From Lewinellaceae bacterium (GTDB lineage: Bacteria > Bacteroidota > Bacteroidia > Chitinophagales > Saprospiraceae), in NCBI GenBank assembly GCA_020636435.1, contig JACJXX010000001.1, positions 620,001 through 684,000 of the forward strand: a stretch of DNA of 64,000 nucleotides. Direction: 5' to 3'. Made by a program: the position numbers and the translations under genes. Below the pieces are notes generated by a model that was given only the letters and a program-made list of their open reading frames with translations, did no database searches and had not been told where the DNA came from. This document shows positions 27,894 to 36,181 of this stretch, in pieces; within the stretch, counting starts at the first letter, position 1; each line of letters opens with the position of its first letter.

Positions 27894-28050
27894 AACCTGC
27901 CGGGTTTTCGAAAAAGCCCCAGGGTTGTTAACCCGGCAGTGTTTATCGGAGATGCAGCAGAATGGCATTGCAATCCTTCTGGTGAAATCCGCCTTCGACA
28001 AACGCTGCCGGGTTCTTCCATGCGAGATCACCCCGCAAACCCGGCAGGCT
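27894..28050. repeat. Nested inverted repeats in the pcs-transporter intergenic region
   Basis: The outer pair is AACCTGCCGGGTTTTCG (27894-27910) with CGCAAACCCGGCAGGCT (28034-28050). The inner pair is AACCCGGCAGTGTTTATCG (27930-27948) with CGACAAACGCTGCCGGGTT (27996-28014). The 360-bp divergent region thus holds a large cruciform-like element, either a dispersed repeat or a control element for both genes. Confidence 0.55.
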
Positions 28051-28094
28051 GGGCTCGTTTTGCTATTCAAACAGGCAGTCGTTATTGTTTTGTT

Positions 28095-28130
28095 TTTGAA
28101 ATCCTGTTCAACAAAAATAGAATAGTTTTG
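28095..28130 (+). promoter_or_regulatory. Promoter of choline transporter gene
   Basis: TTTG at 28095-28098 and TAGTTTTG at 28123-28130 fit the Bacteroidota -33/-7 pattern (exact TAnnTTTG), with a slightly long 24-bp spacing. Transcription would begin about 10 bp before the ATG at 28149. Confidence 0.5.
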
Positions 28131-28148
28131 CCTATTTTCCCGCCAACG

Positions 28149-29753
28149 ATGAAACCAACACCTTTCCAGAACAAAACCCGGCGGATCATCCTGCCTACCC
28201 TCGCCCTGATGGCCATGCTGGCATTGGTGGGCCTTTACCTCTACTTCTTCACGGAAGAGCCGGTAGCCTGGCCCTCTTTTTTTTCCATGATGGCCTTTTA
28301 CACCCTCATTTTCCTGACGGGCGCCTACGCGGCCACGCTCCGGGAAAGCGAAGACACGCAGGGCTTCCTGCTGGCGGGGCGCCAGCTTCCGCTGTGGATC
28401 GCCGTGTTCACCATGAGCGCCACCTGGATCGGCGGCGGCTACATCAACGGCACGGCGGAGTATGCCGCCAGCTCGGGGCTGGTGTGGGTGCAGGCGCCCT
28501 GGGGCTACGCCCTCAGCCTCATCATCGGGGGGCTGTTCTTTGCGCGGCGCATGCGGCGCTACCGGTTTCAGACCATGCTCGACCCGCTGGAGCAGCGCTT
28601 CGGCAAGCGCATGGCGGCCCTGCTCTTCCTGCCTGCCCTCACCGGGGAAATCTTCTGGACGGCGGCCATCCTGACCGCCCTGGGTACTACTTTTGGCACG
28701 ATCGTGGGGTTAGATACTACTACGTCTATTGTCTTGTCGGCCGCCATCACTATCGCTTATACAGCCCTGGGCGGCTTGTGGGCCGTGGCGCTGACTGATT
28801 TTGTGCAGCTGATCCTCCTGCTGGGCGGCCTCTTCCTGGTGGTGCCTTATGCGCTCAGTCACGTAGGGGGCTGGGAGGCAGCCTGGCAGAGTTACCGGGA
28901 GTTGTACGGCCCCGCCGCCAGCCTGCTGCCCAGCCGGGAAGCCCTGGGGGCTTATTACTGGAACTGGTGGGACTATGCGCTGCTGCTGACTTTCGGCGGC
29001 ATCGCCTGGCAGGTGTACTTCCAGCGGGTGCTGGCCTCCCGCGATGAAAAAACCGCAGTGCGCTTGTCCATACTGGCCGGCGTGATCTGCCTGATCGCCG
29101 CCGTGCCGGCCGCCCTGATCGGCATCGCCGGAGCGGTTGCCGACTGGGGGGCGCTGCAGGCCGAGGCGCCGCCCAATGCCGCCTCTACCCTACCCTGGGT
29201 GGTCCGGTATATGACGCCGCCGTGGGTGGCCATCCTGGGGCTGGGGGCTATTGCAGCGGCGGTGATGTCTTCGGCCGACTCGTCTATCCTATCCGCTTCG
29301 TCTATGGCGGGCTGGAATGTCTACCGCCCCTTGTTCAAACCCAAAGTGGAGCAGGCCAAACTGGCGCAGCTCATCAAACGCATCATCTGGATCGTGGGCA
29401 TTGCCGCTACCCTGCTGGCGCTGAAAATCCGCAGCGTGTACGAGTTGTGGTTCCTCTGCAGCGATTTCGTTTACTGCTTGTTGTTTCCGCCCCTGGTTTG
29501 CGCCTTGTTCGACCCGAAAGCGAACACGTATGGGGCGTTGGCGGGCTTTCTTGTCGCGTTTGTCCTGCGCTTTGGCGGGGGGGATGCAACCCTGGGGCTG
29601 CCTGTTCTGTTACCTTATCCTATGGTGGAAGATGGAGTGGTGCTTTTTCCGTTCCGAACGCTGGCGATGGGGAGTGGGCTGCTGGCTATCATTGTGGTTT
29701 CCCGGCTGACCGGAAGGTGGATGCCGGCGCGGGGGTTGGAAAGGATGGAGTAG
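28149..29753 (+). CDS. High-affinity choline transporter-like Na+/solute symporter (CHT1/SLC5A7 type)
   Basis: This encodes 534 aa with about 13 transmembrane helices. I start at 28149 (MKPTPFQNKTRR), directly after a TAnnTTTG box; the longer frame upstream runs through the palindromic intergenic element. Compared from memory with animal CHT1, many blocks agree: SATWIGGGYINGTAE, QAPWGYALSLIIGGLFFA, TMLDPLEQRFGKRM, LPALTGEIFWTAAI, GGIAWQVYFQRVL and AAVMSSADSSILSASSM. This is closer than the proline or sugar SSS branches. Divergent pcs needs choline, which supports the assignment. The stop codon touches a double-hairpin repeat. Confidence 0.8.
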   Translation: MKPTPFQNKTRRIILPTLALMAMLALVGLYLYFFTEEPVAWPSFFSMMAFYTLIFLTGAYAATLRESEDTQGFLLAGRQLPLWIAVFTMSATWIGGGYINGTAEYAASSGLVWVQAPWGYALSLIIGGLFFARRMRRYRFQTMLDPLEQRFGKRMAALLFLPALTGEIFWTAAILTALGTTFGTIVGLDTTTSIVLSAAITIAYTALGGLWAVALTDFVQLILLLGGLFLVVPYALSHVGGWEAAWQSYRELYGPAASLLPSREALGAYYWNWWDYALLLTFGGIAWQVYFQRVLASRDEKTAVRLSILAGVICLIAAVPAALIGIAGAVADWGALQAEAPPNAASTLPWVVRYMTPPWVAILGLGAIAAAVMSSADSSILSASSMAGWNVYRPLFKPKVEQAKLAQLIKRIIWIVGIAATLLALKIRSVYELWFLCSDFVYCLLFPPLVCALFDPKANTYGALAGFLVAFVLRFGGGDATLGLPVLLPYPMVEDGVVLFPFRTLAMGSGLLAIIVVSRLTGRWMPARGLERME

Positions 29754-29816
29754 ATACTTATCCCATTCCGCGATGCGGAACGGGATGATACTGCGCCCTG
29801 CGGGCGGTTGATGCTA
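29753..29816 (+). repeat. Double-hairpin element, copy C
   Basis: GATACT, a 12-bp stem (ATCCCATTCCGC / GCGGAACGGGAT, one mismatch), GATACT, a GCGCCC/GGGCGG stem and TTGATGCTAAG follow directly on the transporter stop codon. This is the same architecture as copies A, B and D. In this place it could act as a 3'-end stabiliser. Confidence 0.7.
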
Positions 29817-29851
29817 AGTAGTATATATGCTGCCCGATTTAAAGTAAAAAA

Positions 29852-30634
29852 ATGATCTATCAACTTCTTTACTATCTGGGAGGACTCCTTACGCTCCCTT
29901 TCAGCCCGCTGCTGTTCCTTCAGGGAAAACGAGTGCGGGCTACCATTCCGGAGCTGCCGGAGGCAGGAGGGCCAAAACGGGGAATAGCCGGACAAGGTAG
30001 CAACTCGTTCCGGTTGCTTACGCTGGGAGAATCCACCATCGCCGGCGTGGGGGTGGAAACTCACGCGGAAGGTTTCACCGGCTATCTCGCCGGCTACCTG
30101 CATAAGGCAACCGGCCAGCCGGTGGAATGGCAGGTACTGGCAAAAAGCGGGTATACCGCCCGGGCGGCCACTGCGCATTTAGCGCCCCAGCTGCCTACTG
30201 AGCCGCTCGACCTGATCGTCGTCGGCCTGGGTGGCAATGATACTTTTGAGCTCAATAGCCCGCTGCGGTGGCGTTCGGATATGATACAGCTCGTCAAAGC
30301 CATCCGGCAAAAGCAGCCGGATGCGCCCATCCTCATCAACAACCTGCCGCCGGTGGGGCAGTTTCCGGCTTTTCCGGCCGGCTTGCAACTGGCGCTGGGC
30401 AGCCTGGTTCGGCTGCACGGCAAAGTCATTCGGGATATTCCATCGTTGTTCGACCAGGTGTATTACCAGAGCCGGCCGATAAACCTGGAAGAATGGCGGG
30501 AGAAAGCGCCGGCCGGCGCCGGAGCGGATGCTTTTTTCAGCGACGGGGTGCATCCTTCCGGGCTGACCTACCGGCTTTGGGCGGAGGAGGCGGGGGCGTT
30601 TGTTATGGCGTCGAAGTCTGGAGACTTCGATTAG
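29852..30634 (+). CDS. SGNH/GDSL-type hydrolase, membrane-anchored
   Basis: This encodes 260 aa. A hydrophobic N-terminal segment (YQLLYYLGGLLTLPFSPLLF) suggests a signal anchor. The esterase blocks are LLTLGESTIAG (block I; GES instead of GDS, with the Ser kept), a Gly in block II, VVGLGGNDTFEL (block III, GxND) and FFSDGVHPSG (block V, DxxH). The catalytic Ser, Asp and His are therefore all present. The substrate is unknown; lipid or acetyl esters are possible. It follows the choline transporter with a 100-bp gap and precedes an MFS gene. Confidence 0.8.
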   Translation: MIYQLLYYLGGLLTLPFSPLLFLQGKRVRATIPELPEAGGPKRGIAGQGSNSFRLLTLGESTIAGVGVETHAEGFTGYLAGYLHKATGQPVEWQVLAKSGYTARAATAHLAPQLPTEPLDLIVVGLGGNDTFELNSPLRWRSDMIQLVKAIRQKQPDAPILINNLPPVGQFPAFPAGLQLALGSLVRLHGKVIRDIPSLFDQVYYQSRPINLEEWREKAPAGAGADAFFSDGVHPSGLTYRLWAEEAGAFVMASKSGDFD

Positions 30635-30714
30635 CGTTATTGAACGGAACGTAAGGCTATAGTGTTCTACCTGTCATTGTGTTAATCTTGTGTGGATGGT
30701 GTTGCCCTTTTGAG

Positions 30715-30762
30715 GAGGCGACACTTTTTGTCACACCTTACCTCATTGGAAAGTGTCACCTC
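30715..30762 (+). promoter_or_regulatory. Inverted repeat directly before the MFS start codon
   Basis: GAGGCGACACTTT (30715-30727) pairs with AAAGTGTCACCTC (30750-30762) with one mismatch and a 22-nt loop. The right arm ends four bases before the ATG at 30767 and would mask the ribosome-binding region in RNA. It could equally be a DNA operator or a small palindromic repeat. Confidence 0.4.
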
Positions 30763-30766
30763 AACC

Positions 30767-32053
30767 ATGAACCCGATACAAAGTGTTTTTTACGGCTACC
30801 GCAGAGTGGAAGGGCACATCCGGAATATGATCGCCGCCCAGTTTTTCATACAATCCGTCAATACGGCTTTTTTCCTGTTGCTCAACTACTACATGGCCCG
30901 CGAGGGCTTTGCCGACTTCGAAGTGGCGGAGGTTTTGTCGTACCGGTTCCTGGCGGTTTTCTGCCTGGCCTTTCCGATCGGGCTGTTCATCAAGGGGAGG
31001 CGGCTGAAGCCTTTTTTCTTCGCCGCTGCCATTGGCACGCCCATTCTATCCCACCTTATTATCGTGGCGATCGACTACCAGTGGAAGGAAGCCCTGTATG
31101 CGGCAGCCATGTTCTGGGGACTGGCTTACACCTGCATTCAGATCACTGCCCTGCCCTACATCCTGCTGAATGCGAAAAAAGAAACGCACTCGGAGGCGAT
31201 TTCGATGTCGTTCCTGTCGTTCAGCGTCACGATCTGCCTGGTCGGCGTAGGCAACTTCCTGCTCAATCAGCTCAGCCCTGAGTTCTTCACCGAAAAACGG
31301 GTGCTGCAGATCGTCGCCAGCCTCTCCCTGCTGGGCGTCTACTTCGTCACCCGCATCCGAGTGCCAGAGCGACTGTCCGTCCGGGTGCCGCTGCGCAATG
31401 CCCTGCGGGGCTACGATTGGAACCTGATTTTCCGGGCGCTCATCCCTACGGTCATTATCGCGGTAGGCGCGGGGTTTACCATCCCGGTCATCAATCTGTT
31501 CTTCCTCAACGTACACGGTTTGCCATCGAAGTTGTTCTCTCTGGTAGGCGCCTTTACCTTTTTCCTGGTGGCGGGGGTGATGATCTTCATGCCCTATATC
31601 CGGCGCCGGTTTGGCTACCGGGTGGCTATCACGCTTTTCCAGTCGGCCGCCGTGCTGGCCCTGCTCATCCTGGCCACCACCGAGTATTACAAAGACTGGG
31701 GCTTCGCCGTATACATCGCCATTGCCGCTTTTGTCGTCCGCCAGCCGCTGATGAACGCCGCCGGCCCGATGACTTCCGAGCTGACCATGTATTACGTCGG
31801 CCGCCGCAACCAGGAGATCATGAGCGCGATCAACGCCTCGGTGTGGTCGGGCAGTTGGTTCGTCTCTATGAAGCTCTTCGGCTGGCTGCGGCAGATGGAT
31901 TTCCAGTACGCGAGCATCTTTCTGATCACGGTGGCGATGTACGCGGTGGGGGTGGTTTGGTATGTGTTTCTGATCCGGGCGTATGAGGAGAGGCAGCGGG
32001 AGGAGAAGCAACAGCTACAGCCCCGCGAAGTATCGGTAGTGAACAAGGTATAA
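30767..32053 (+). CDS. MFS transporter
   Basis: This encodes 428 aa with 12 predicted membrane helices. I place the start at the ATG at 30767 (MNPIQSVFYGYRRVEGHIRN) because the preceding 25 codons read through a stem-loop. Helix-joining basic loops such as RIRVPERLSVRVPLRNALRG and MPYIRRRFGYR, and the late SELTMYYVGRRNQEIMSAIN, are consistent with a drug/metabolite MFS permease. The substrate is not identifiable. It is the last gene before the AT-rich EAD11-type block. Confidence 0.75.
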   Translation: MNPIQSVFYGYRRVEGHIRNMIAAQFFIQSVNTAFFLLLNYYMAREGFADFEVAEVLSYRFLAVFCLAFPIGLFIKGRRLKPFFFAAAIGTPILSHLIIVAIDYQWKEALYAAAMFWGLAYTCIQITALPYILLNAKKETHSEAISMSFLSFSVTICLVGVGNFLLNQLSPEFFTEKRVLQIVASLSLLGVYFVTRIRVPERLSVRVPLRNALRGYDWNLIFRALIPTVIIAVGAGFTIPVINLFFLNVHGLPSKLFSLVGAFTFFLVAGVMIFMPYIRRRFGYRVAITLFQSAAVLALLILATTEYYKDWGFAVYIAIAAFVVRQPLMNAAGPMTSELTMYYVGRRNQEIMSAINASVWSGSWFVSMKLFGWLRQMDFQYASIFLITVAMYAVGVVWYVFLIRAYEERQREEKQQLQPREVSVVNKV

Positions 32054-32362
32054 AGCGCACCTTAAATGAAGAAGGCAGTCATACGTATTCTCGATATAGT
32101 TCAATAAAATGAATTAATCAAAATAGTTTTCCAAAGCCAGGCACCGGACTGGCTTTTCATGTTTATTTGATTTATATTGTAGCTTTTTGGTTCCGTTATC
32201 ACTAAAGTCTGATCCTAGTCAACACGACAAAGCCTACCATCAGTATCGGAACACTCGTATAAAGCAGCTATTTTTCAGATTTCCAAAAAAGAGTATTGAA
32301 TTTTTTCCGCGAAAGCGCACTCGTTCATAGCTCCTTCATATCTTGAACAGGATTGAAATACT
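32054..32362. other. Intergenic region before the EAD11-type block
   Basis: These 309 AT-rich bases mark the change from GC-rich to AT-rich sequence. I see no gene, repeat or clear promoter box here. Confidence 0.4.
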
Positions 32363-33493
32363 ATGGAAAGTCAAAGCACCAATGAACTGAAAGAGGGCCT
32401 GCAAGAACTCCTAGCTGAAGGGAAGACTGGCCAGGTACTGCAACTGCTTTTGGAAGTTACCAGGCAATTAAGGGCAACAAATCTGCGGGAGGAAGTGATC
32501 CTTCATGCCAGTAGTTACAAAGCCAGCATGGCAAGTAGTCGCCAAGGGACTACCACCCGTGATGTTCACGATGCTGATTTGAAGAAGATCAATCTAGCCT
32601 TATTGGGAATTATCGGTGAATTACCTGATAGCGCTGATGCCGAAAGCGTTCGTTCCATATTAAAGGCCATCGAACAGTCGCCTGATGAAGAAGAAGTTAA
32701 GGCACGTATTCCGGAAATGCCCAAAAAACAATTTCTCTCACCTAAAATGAAAGGGTGGAGGATCATAATAGGCGTTAGTATCCTCATTGGGATTCTCGTC
32801 GGCATAACAAAATGTACTGGCTATGGCTTAGAGGAAATATTTGAACCTAAACTTCCTGACCAAGAGGGCCTCGCCCTGATCCTCATCCTGCACGGCCCCA
32901 ATGGCACGGGAAACCACATCAATGACCTGAAAGGCAAAGCAGAGATTACCATCGATTTTGGAGATCATACCCTGTACAGGAAAACGGCTTCAGACGACGG
33001 CAAGGTTTATTTCGAAGGGATTCCGAAGCGGCTGAGGGACAGTAGTTTTGAAGTCCGGCTGGCGGAAACGGAGGATTATTTGTTGGCTTATCCGGATTCT
33101 TCATATATTTTGAACAATAATTTTGCCTATATCGAAGTTTACAGAACAAAAAGGACAAAAAAAGAGGCACATAACAGCAAAAATAATGGAGAAACGGCAG
33201 GAGGAAAGGAAAAATTTCTCCCGGCAGAAATAGGTTCAGTTACTATAAAGCTTTCGGGGAAAACAAAAAAATACAAGTTTTTGCATGCCTCTATGAAAAA
33301 TCCGGAAATAGTGTTGGAAGCCAAGATCGACACATTTACAAAAGTTGGTGGTGGAGAGGAGTTTACGATCATTTCATTGCCGATAGAAGTGAAACATATA
33401 GAATCTTTAAAGTTTATTGAAGGTAACACCATTTGTACTTTTCAAGGAACGCTGCATGAAAGTAAAGACACCTACTCAACTAATTGCGAATGA
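32363..33493 (+). CDS. EAD11-like effector-associated domain membrane protein
   Basis: This encodes 376 aa. Residues ~5-95 resemble effector-associated domain 11: LKEGLQELLAEGKTGQVLQL, EEVILHASSYKASMASSRQG, then DLKKINLALLGIIGELP. EADs are small helical adaptor modules that connect NTPase, protease and nuclease parts of conflict systems. A linker and one transmembrane helix (WRIIIGVSILIGILVGITKC, about 132-151) follow. The rest (~170-376) is probably extracytoplasmic: a PEGA/carboxypeptidase-regulatory-like strand block (KAEITIDFGDHTLYRKTASD) and a beta-rich end. The next gene overlaps it by 38 bp. The block is AT-rich, and no EAD partner with the same domain is in the window. Confidence 0.65.
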   Translation: MESQSTNELKEGLQELLAEGKTGQVLQLLLEVTRQLRATNLREEVILHASSYKASMASSRQGTTTRDVHDADLKKINLALLGIIGELPDSADAESVRSILKAIEQSPDEEEVKARIPEMPKKQFLSPKMKGWRIIIGVSILIGILVGITKCTGYGLEEIFEPKLPDQEGLALILILHGPNGTGNHINDLKGKAEITIDFGDHTLYRKTASDDGKVYFEGIPKRLRDSSFEVRLAETEDYLLAYPDSSYILNNNFAYIEVYRTKRTKKEAHNSKNNGETAGGKEKFLPAEIGSVTIKLSGKTKKYKFLHASMKNPEIVLEAKIDTFTKVGGGEEFTIISLPIEVKHIESLKFIEGNTICTFQGTLHESKDTYSTNCE

Positions 33494-34556
33494 GAGAATA
33501 ATTATCCTCTTAAGCTTTATTTTTTTGTTTTACAATAAGAGTATTGCTCAAGAATCTTTCTGTCGGGAAATTGCCATTTCTTATTCTCTCCCAAGTGATC
33601 CAATTGAAAAGGAAGCCTATAAAAAAGTCGTCCGGGACTTAACCTTTATTTTCAGCACTCTATGTAGCGATTGTTGTTCTTACATCAGCTTGGTAGAGGT
33701 AAACGAGGCTGTCGGCAGGGCGGAAAAAACGCTCGAAATGGTCAGCGAAGAAGGAAATACCCCTGTTCGGATAGCGCTAAGAGAACCAAAGAACCTCCTG
33801 AGCATACAAAAGACTGGTTTTGGAGCTGGCCACTATCAGTTTTTCCTAAAATTTGAACAGTTAAAAAAAGTACCCGACAAAGAGAAAACTTACATTTTGG
33901 GAGAGACGCGAGAAACAAGTTTAATCCATTTTTCAGAAGATGAACTGCTTTCCAGAAAGGACATAACAAGAAAAAAAGAAATTGGGGAAAGATTATATAG
34001 CGAAATTGGGATCAACAGCAAAAAATTGAACGACTTTCTTGTAAAGAATGATAAAGAAGAAAAGCAAACAACAGTTATTGATAGGCCATCCGAAATCTTC
34101 AAATATAAATTGATTTATTTAAAATTCATCTATGGAAATTGGATAGAAAAAGATGGGTTAATTGGAAGACTTTCAGAAGTAATACCTATAGATTTGGCTG
34201 CTGAATTGTCAATATCTCCTCACATCATTAACTTGGTCACCAAAGAAAAACAGCATATTGTATTAAATGAAATCGCATATCAGTATGAAAACTGGGGCAT
34301 CTACGATCATAATACAATCGCAGAAATGTCGAAACAATCTGGTGCCAATGCTCTGCTCATAGGAAAAATCACTGACGCTGGTGATAGAAAAATAATGGTA
34401 GCCGCCAGAATAGTAATGATGGATACAGGTGAAACGAAAGTTGAAGAATACATCATTAAACCCAGGCATCGCTTTCAAAAAACGGTTCCTTATGTAAAGA
34501 CCATTAGAGCTTTAGCAAAGAAAATTTGCAAAAATATTGAAAGCCAAAAAATTTGA
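33456..34556 (+). CDS. Secreted two-part protein: conserved N-domain plus FlgO/CsgG-like domain (fused form)
   Basis: This encodes 366 aa from the ATG at 33456, which gives a proper signal peptide (NERIIILLSFIFLFYNKSIAQ); a further ATG at 33417 lies deeper in the upstream gene. Residues ~30-200 (REIAISYSLPSDPIEKEAYK, CSDCCSYISLVEVNEAVGRA, FGAGHYQFFLKFEQL) match the gene at 34559. Residues ~215-366 (LAAELSISPHIINLV, IAEMSKQSGANALLIGKI, MVAARIVMMDTGE) match the gene at 35406 and resemble FlgO/CsgG-type periplasmic domains. The function is unknown; envelope location is likely. It lies two bases upstream of the next start. Confidence 0.7.
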   Translation: MKVKTPTQLIANERIIILLSFIFLFYNKSIAQESFCREIAISYSLPSDPIEKEAYKKVVRDLTFIFSTLCSDCCSYISLVEVNEAVGRAEKTLEMVSEEGNTPVRIALREPKNLLSIQKTGFGAGHYQFFLKFEQLKKVPDKEKTYILGETRETSLIHFSEDELLSRKDITRKKEIGERLYSEIGINSKKLNDFLVKNDKEEKQTTVIDRPSEIFKYKLIYLKFIYGNWIEKDGLIGRLSEVIPIDLAAELSISPHIINLVTKEKQHIVLNEIAYQYENWGIYDHNTIAEMSKQSGANALLIGKITDAGDRKIMVAARIVMMDTGETKVEEYIIKPRHRFQKTVPYVKTIRALAKKICKNIESQKI

Positions 34557-34558
34557 TA

Positions 34559-35365
34559 ATGAAAACAAAATGTTTATCACATTTTTTTTTGTTCCTTTTT
34601 TTGTTTAGCCATACTAGTTTCGCCCAAAACTCCTTCTGCCAGGACGTAGCGATCGCCTACGCTCTTCCGGCCGACCCGATGGAAAGGGAAGTCTACAAAA
34701 AAGTCGTCCGGGACCTCACGTACATACTCAGTACGTTGTCCAGCGATTGTTGTTCTTACATTAGCTTGGTAGAGGTAAACCAGATAGTGGGCAGAGCGGA
34801 AAGAACCCTGGAGATGGTCAACGAAGACGGGGACATTCCGGTTCGGGTCATGCTAAGGGAACCGAGGAACCTTTTGAGCATTCAAAAAATTGGTTTTGGC
34901 GCGGGGCACTACCAGTTCTATTTGAGGTTTGAGCAGTTGGATAAGGTGCCCGATAAGGAGAATACATACCTCTTGGGAGAAACCCGGGAGACGAACCAAA
35001 TCCACTTTGCCGAAGAAGATTTGCTTTCCGGGAATGAGTCCGGGAGAAAGAAAGAGTTGGGCGGGAGGCTATATAAAGACCTCGATATTTTTTTACAGTG
35101 TAAAAGGCTAAGGGTCTTTCTCGGGGCAAATGACGGCCAGGAACATGACATCATCATTAAAGGGCCTTCCGAATCGCGCATCTATGTCAATGGAGAATTT
35201 AAAAACACAACATCCGTGAAGCTATCCCTGACTGAAGGCTTCTATACCATCCAAGTAAAACTGGATTCATTGGAATGGTCGAGGGAGATTCATTTGTCTC
35301 ATCCCTACTTCATCAATGTTTCACAATCGGAAATGAAGCCTACCCGAGTTCCTAGAAAAGACTGA
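34559..35365 (+). CDS. Secreted paralogue of the N-domain with C-terminal PEGA-like domain
   Basis: This encodes 268 aa from the ATG at 34559 (a TTG at 34553 overlaps the upstream stop). It has a signal peptide (HFFLFLFLFSHTSFAQ). Residues ~25-190 are a close copy of the N-domain of the preceding protein (YKKVVRDLTYILSTLSSDCC, RNLLSIQKIGFGAGHYQFYL, YLLGETRETNQIHFAEEDLL). The end differs: SESRIYVNGEFKNTTSVKL and LTEGFYTIQVKLDSLEW form a PEGA-like repeat instead of the FlgO/CsgG-like domain. It is cotranscribed with its neighbours. Confidence 0.7.
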   Translation: MKTKCLSHFFLFLFLFSHTSFAQNSFCQDVAIAYALPADPMEREVYKKVVRDLTYILSTLSSDCCSYISLVEVNQIVGRAERTLEMVNEDGDIPVRVMLREPRNLLSIQKIGFGAGHYQFYLRFEQLDKVPDKENTYLLGETRETNQIHFAEEDLLSGNESGRKKELGGRLYKDLDIFLQCKRLRVFLGANDGQEHDIIIKGPSESRIYVNGEFKNTTSVKLSLTEGFYTIQVKLDSLEWSREIHLSHPYFINVSQSEMKPTRVPRKD

Positions 35366-35405
35366 AAGCAACCAAGCAACTATAAACCAAACCCTTTAAC
35401 TTTCT

Positions 35406-36170
35406 ATGAAGACTATTTTTTTCATATCCGCACTGCTGCTAATTCAAATAACCGGGCTCAGCCAGGCTGAGGCCTTTCACTACCAGTTGATCTATGCAAA
35501 ATTTAATCTAGACAAGACAAAGATCAGTAATGAAAGCCTTGCCGAATCAATTCCGGAATATTTGACTACAGACTTATCCCGGTCGCCTTTCATCACTAAC
35601 TTGGCAATAGGAGACGACCAGAAGAAATTGTTAGAAGAAATTGAGTATCAATACGATAATTTTGATATCCATGATCGCAAAACAATATCAGAAATAGGAA
35701 AACAAGTTGGTGCCAATGCTTTACTCATTGGAAAAATCAGTAGTTCCGGGGATAAAAAAATCAGGGTAGACGCCAAGATCGCAATCATAGAAACCAGAGT
35801 GAAGGATATTGAAAAGTATATTATCAGATCGGGGTCCAAATTTGGAAAAACCGCTCCATACACAAAAGCAATGCGTTGCCTGGCAAAACAGATACGCAAG
35901 GAAATCGAAGGCTACGGGTCTCCAAAACGTTGGATGGGAGCCGCCGTTGTATCATTCATTGCCAGTGCTTCTTTATCGTTTGGGGCATACTCTATGCAAA
36001 ATAAATATAACAATGCCAAGACCATTCCAGAACTTGACAAATACAAGAATTCCCGCAACAACTATTTGACAGGAGCAGGGGCTTGCTTCCTGGCCGCAGG
36101 GGCCTCTGTCATTATATATATTGACCTCAACAAAAAAAATCGACAAAGGAAATCTGTTGTAAAGAACTAA
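35406..36170 (+). CDS. Secreted/membrane FlgO/CsgG-like domain protein (split form)
   Basis: This encodes 254 aa. After a signal peptide (KTIFFISALLLIQITGLSQA), residues ~20-165 align with the C-terminal half of the 366-aa protein: EYLTTDLSRSPFITNLAIGD, IEYQYDNFDIHDRKTISEIG, KQVGANALLIGKISSSGDKK. A short C-terminal part adds two hydrophobic helices (WMGAAVVSFIASASLSFGAY and LTGAGACFLAAGASVIIYI), so this half is membrane-bound while the fused form is not. It is 40 bp downstream of the PEGA protein and 11 bp upstream of the lipoprotein gene. Confidence 0.7.
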   Translation: MKTIFFISALLLIQITGLSQAEAFHYQLIYAKFNLDKTKISNESLAESIPEYLTTDLSRSPFITNLAIGDDQKKLLEEIEYQYDNFDIHDRKTISEIGKQVGANALLIGKISSSGDKKIRVDAKIAIIETRVKDIEKYIIRSGSKFGKTAPYTKAMRCLAKQIRKEIEGYGSPKRWMGAAVVSFIASASLSFGAYSMQNKYNNAKTIPELDKYKNSRNNYLTGAGACFLAAGASVIIYIDLNKKNRQRKSVVKN

Positions 36171-36181
36171 AACCTATTCTT

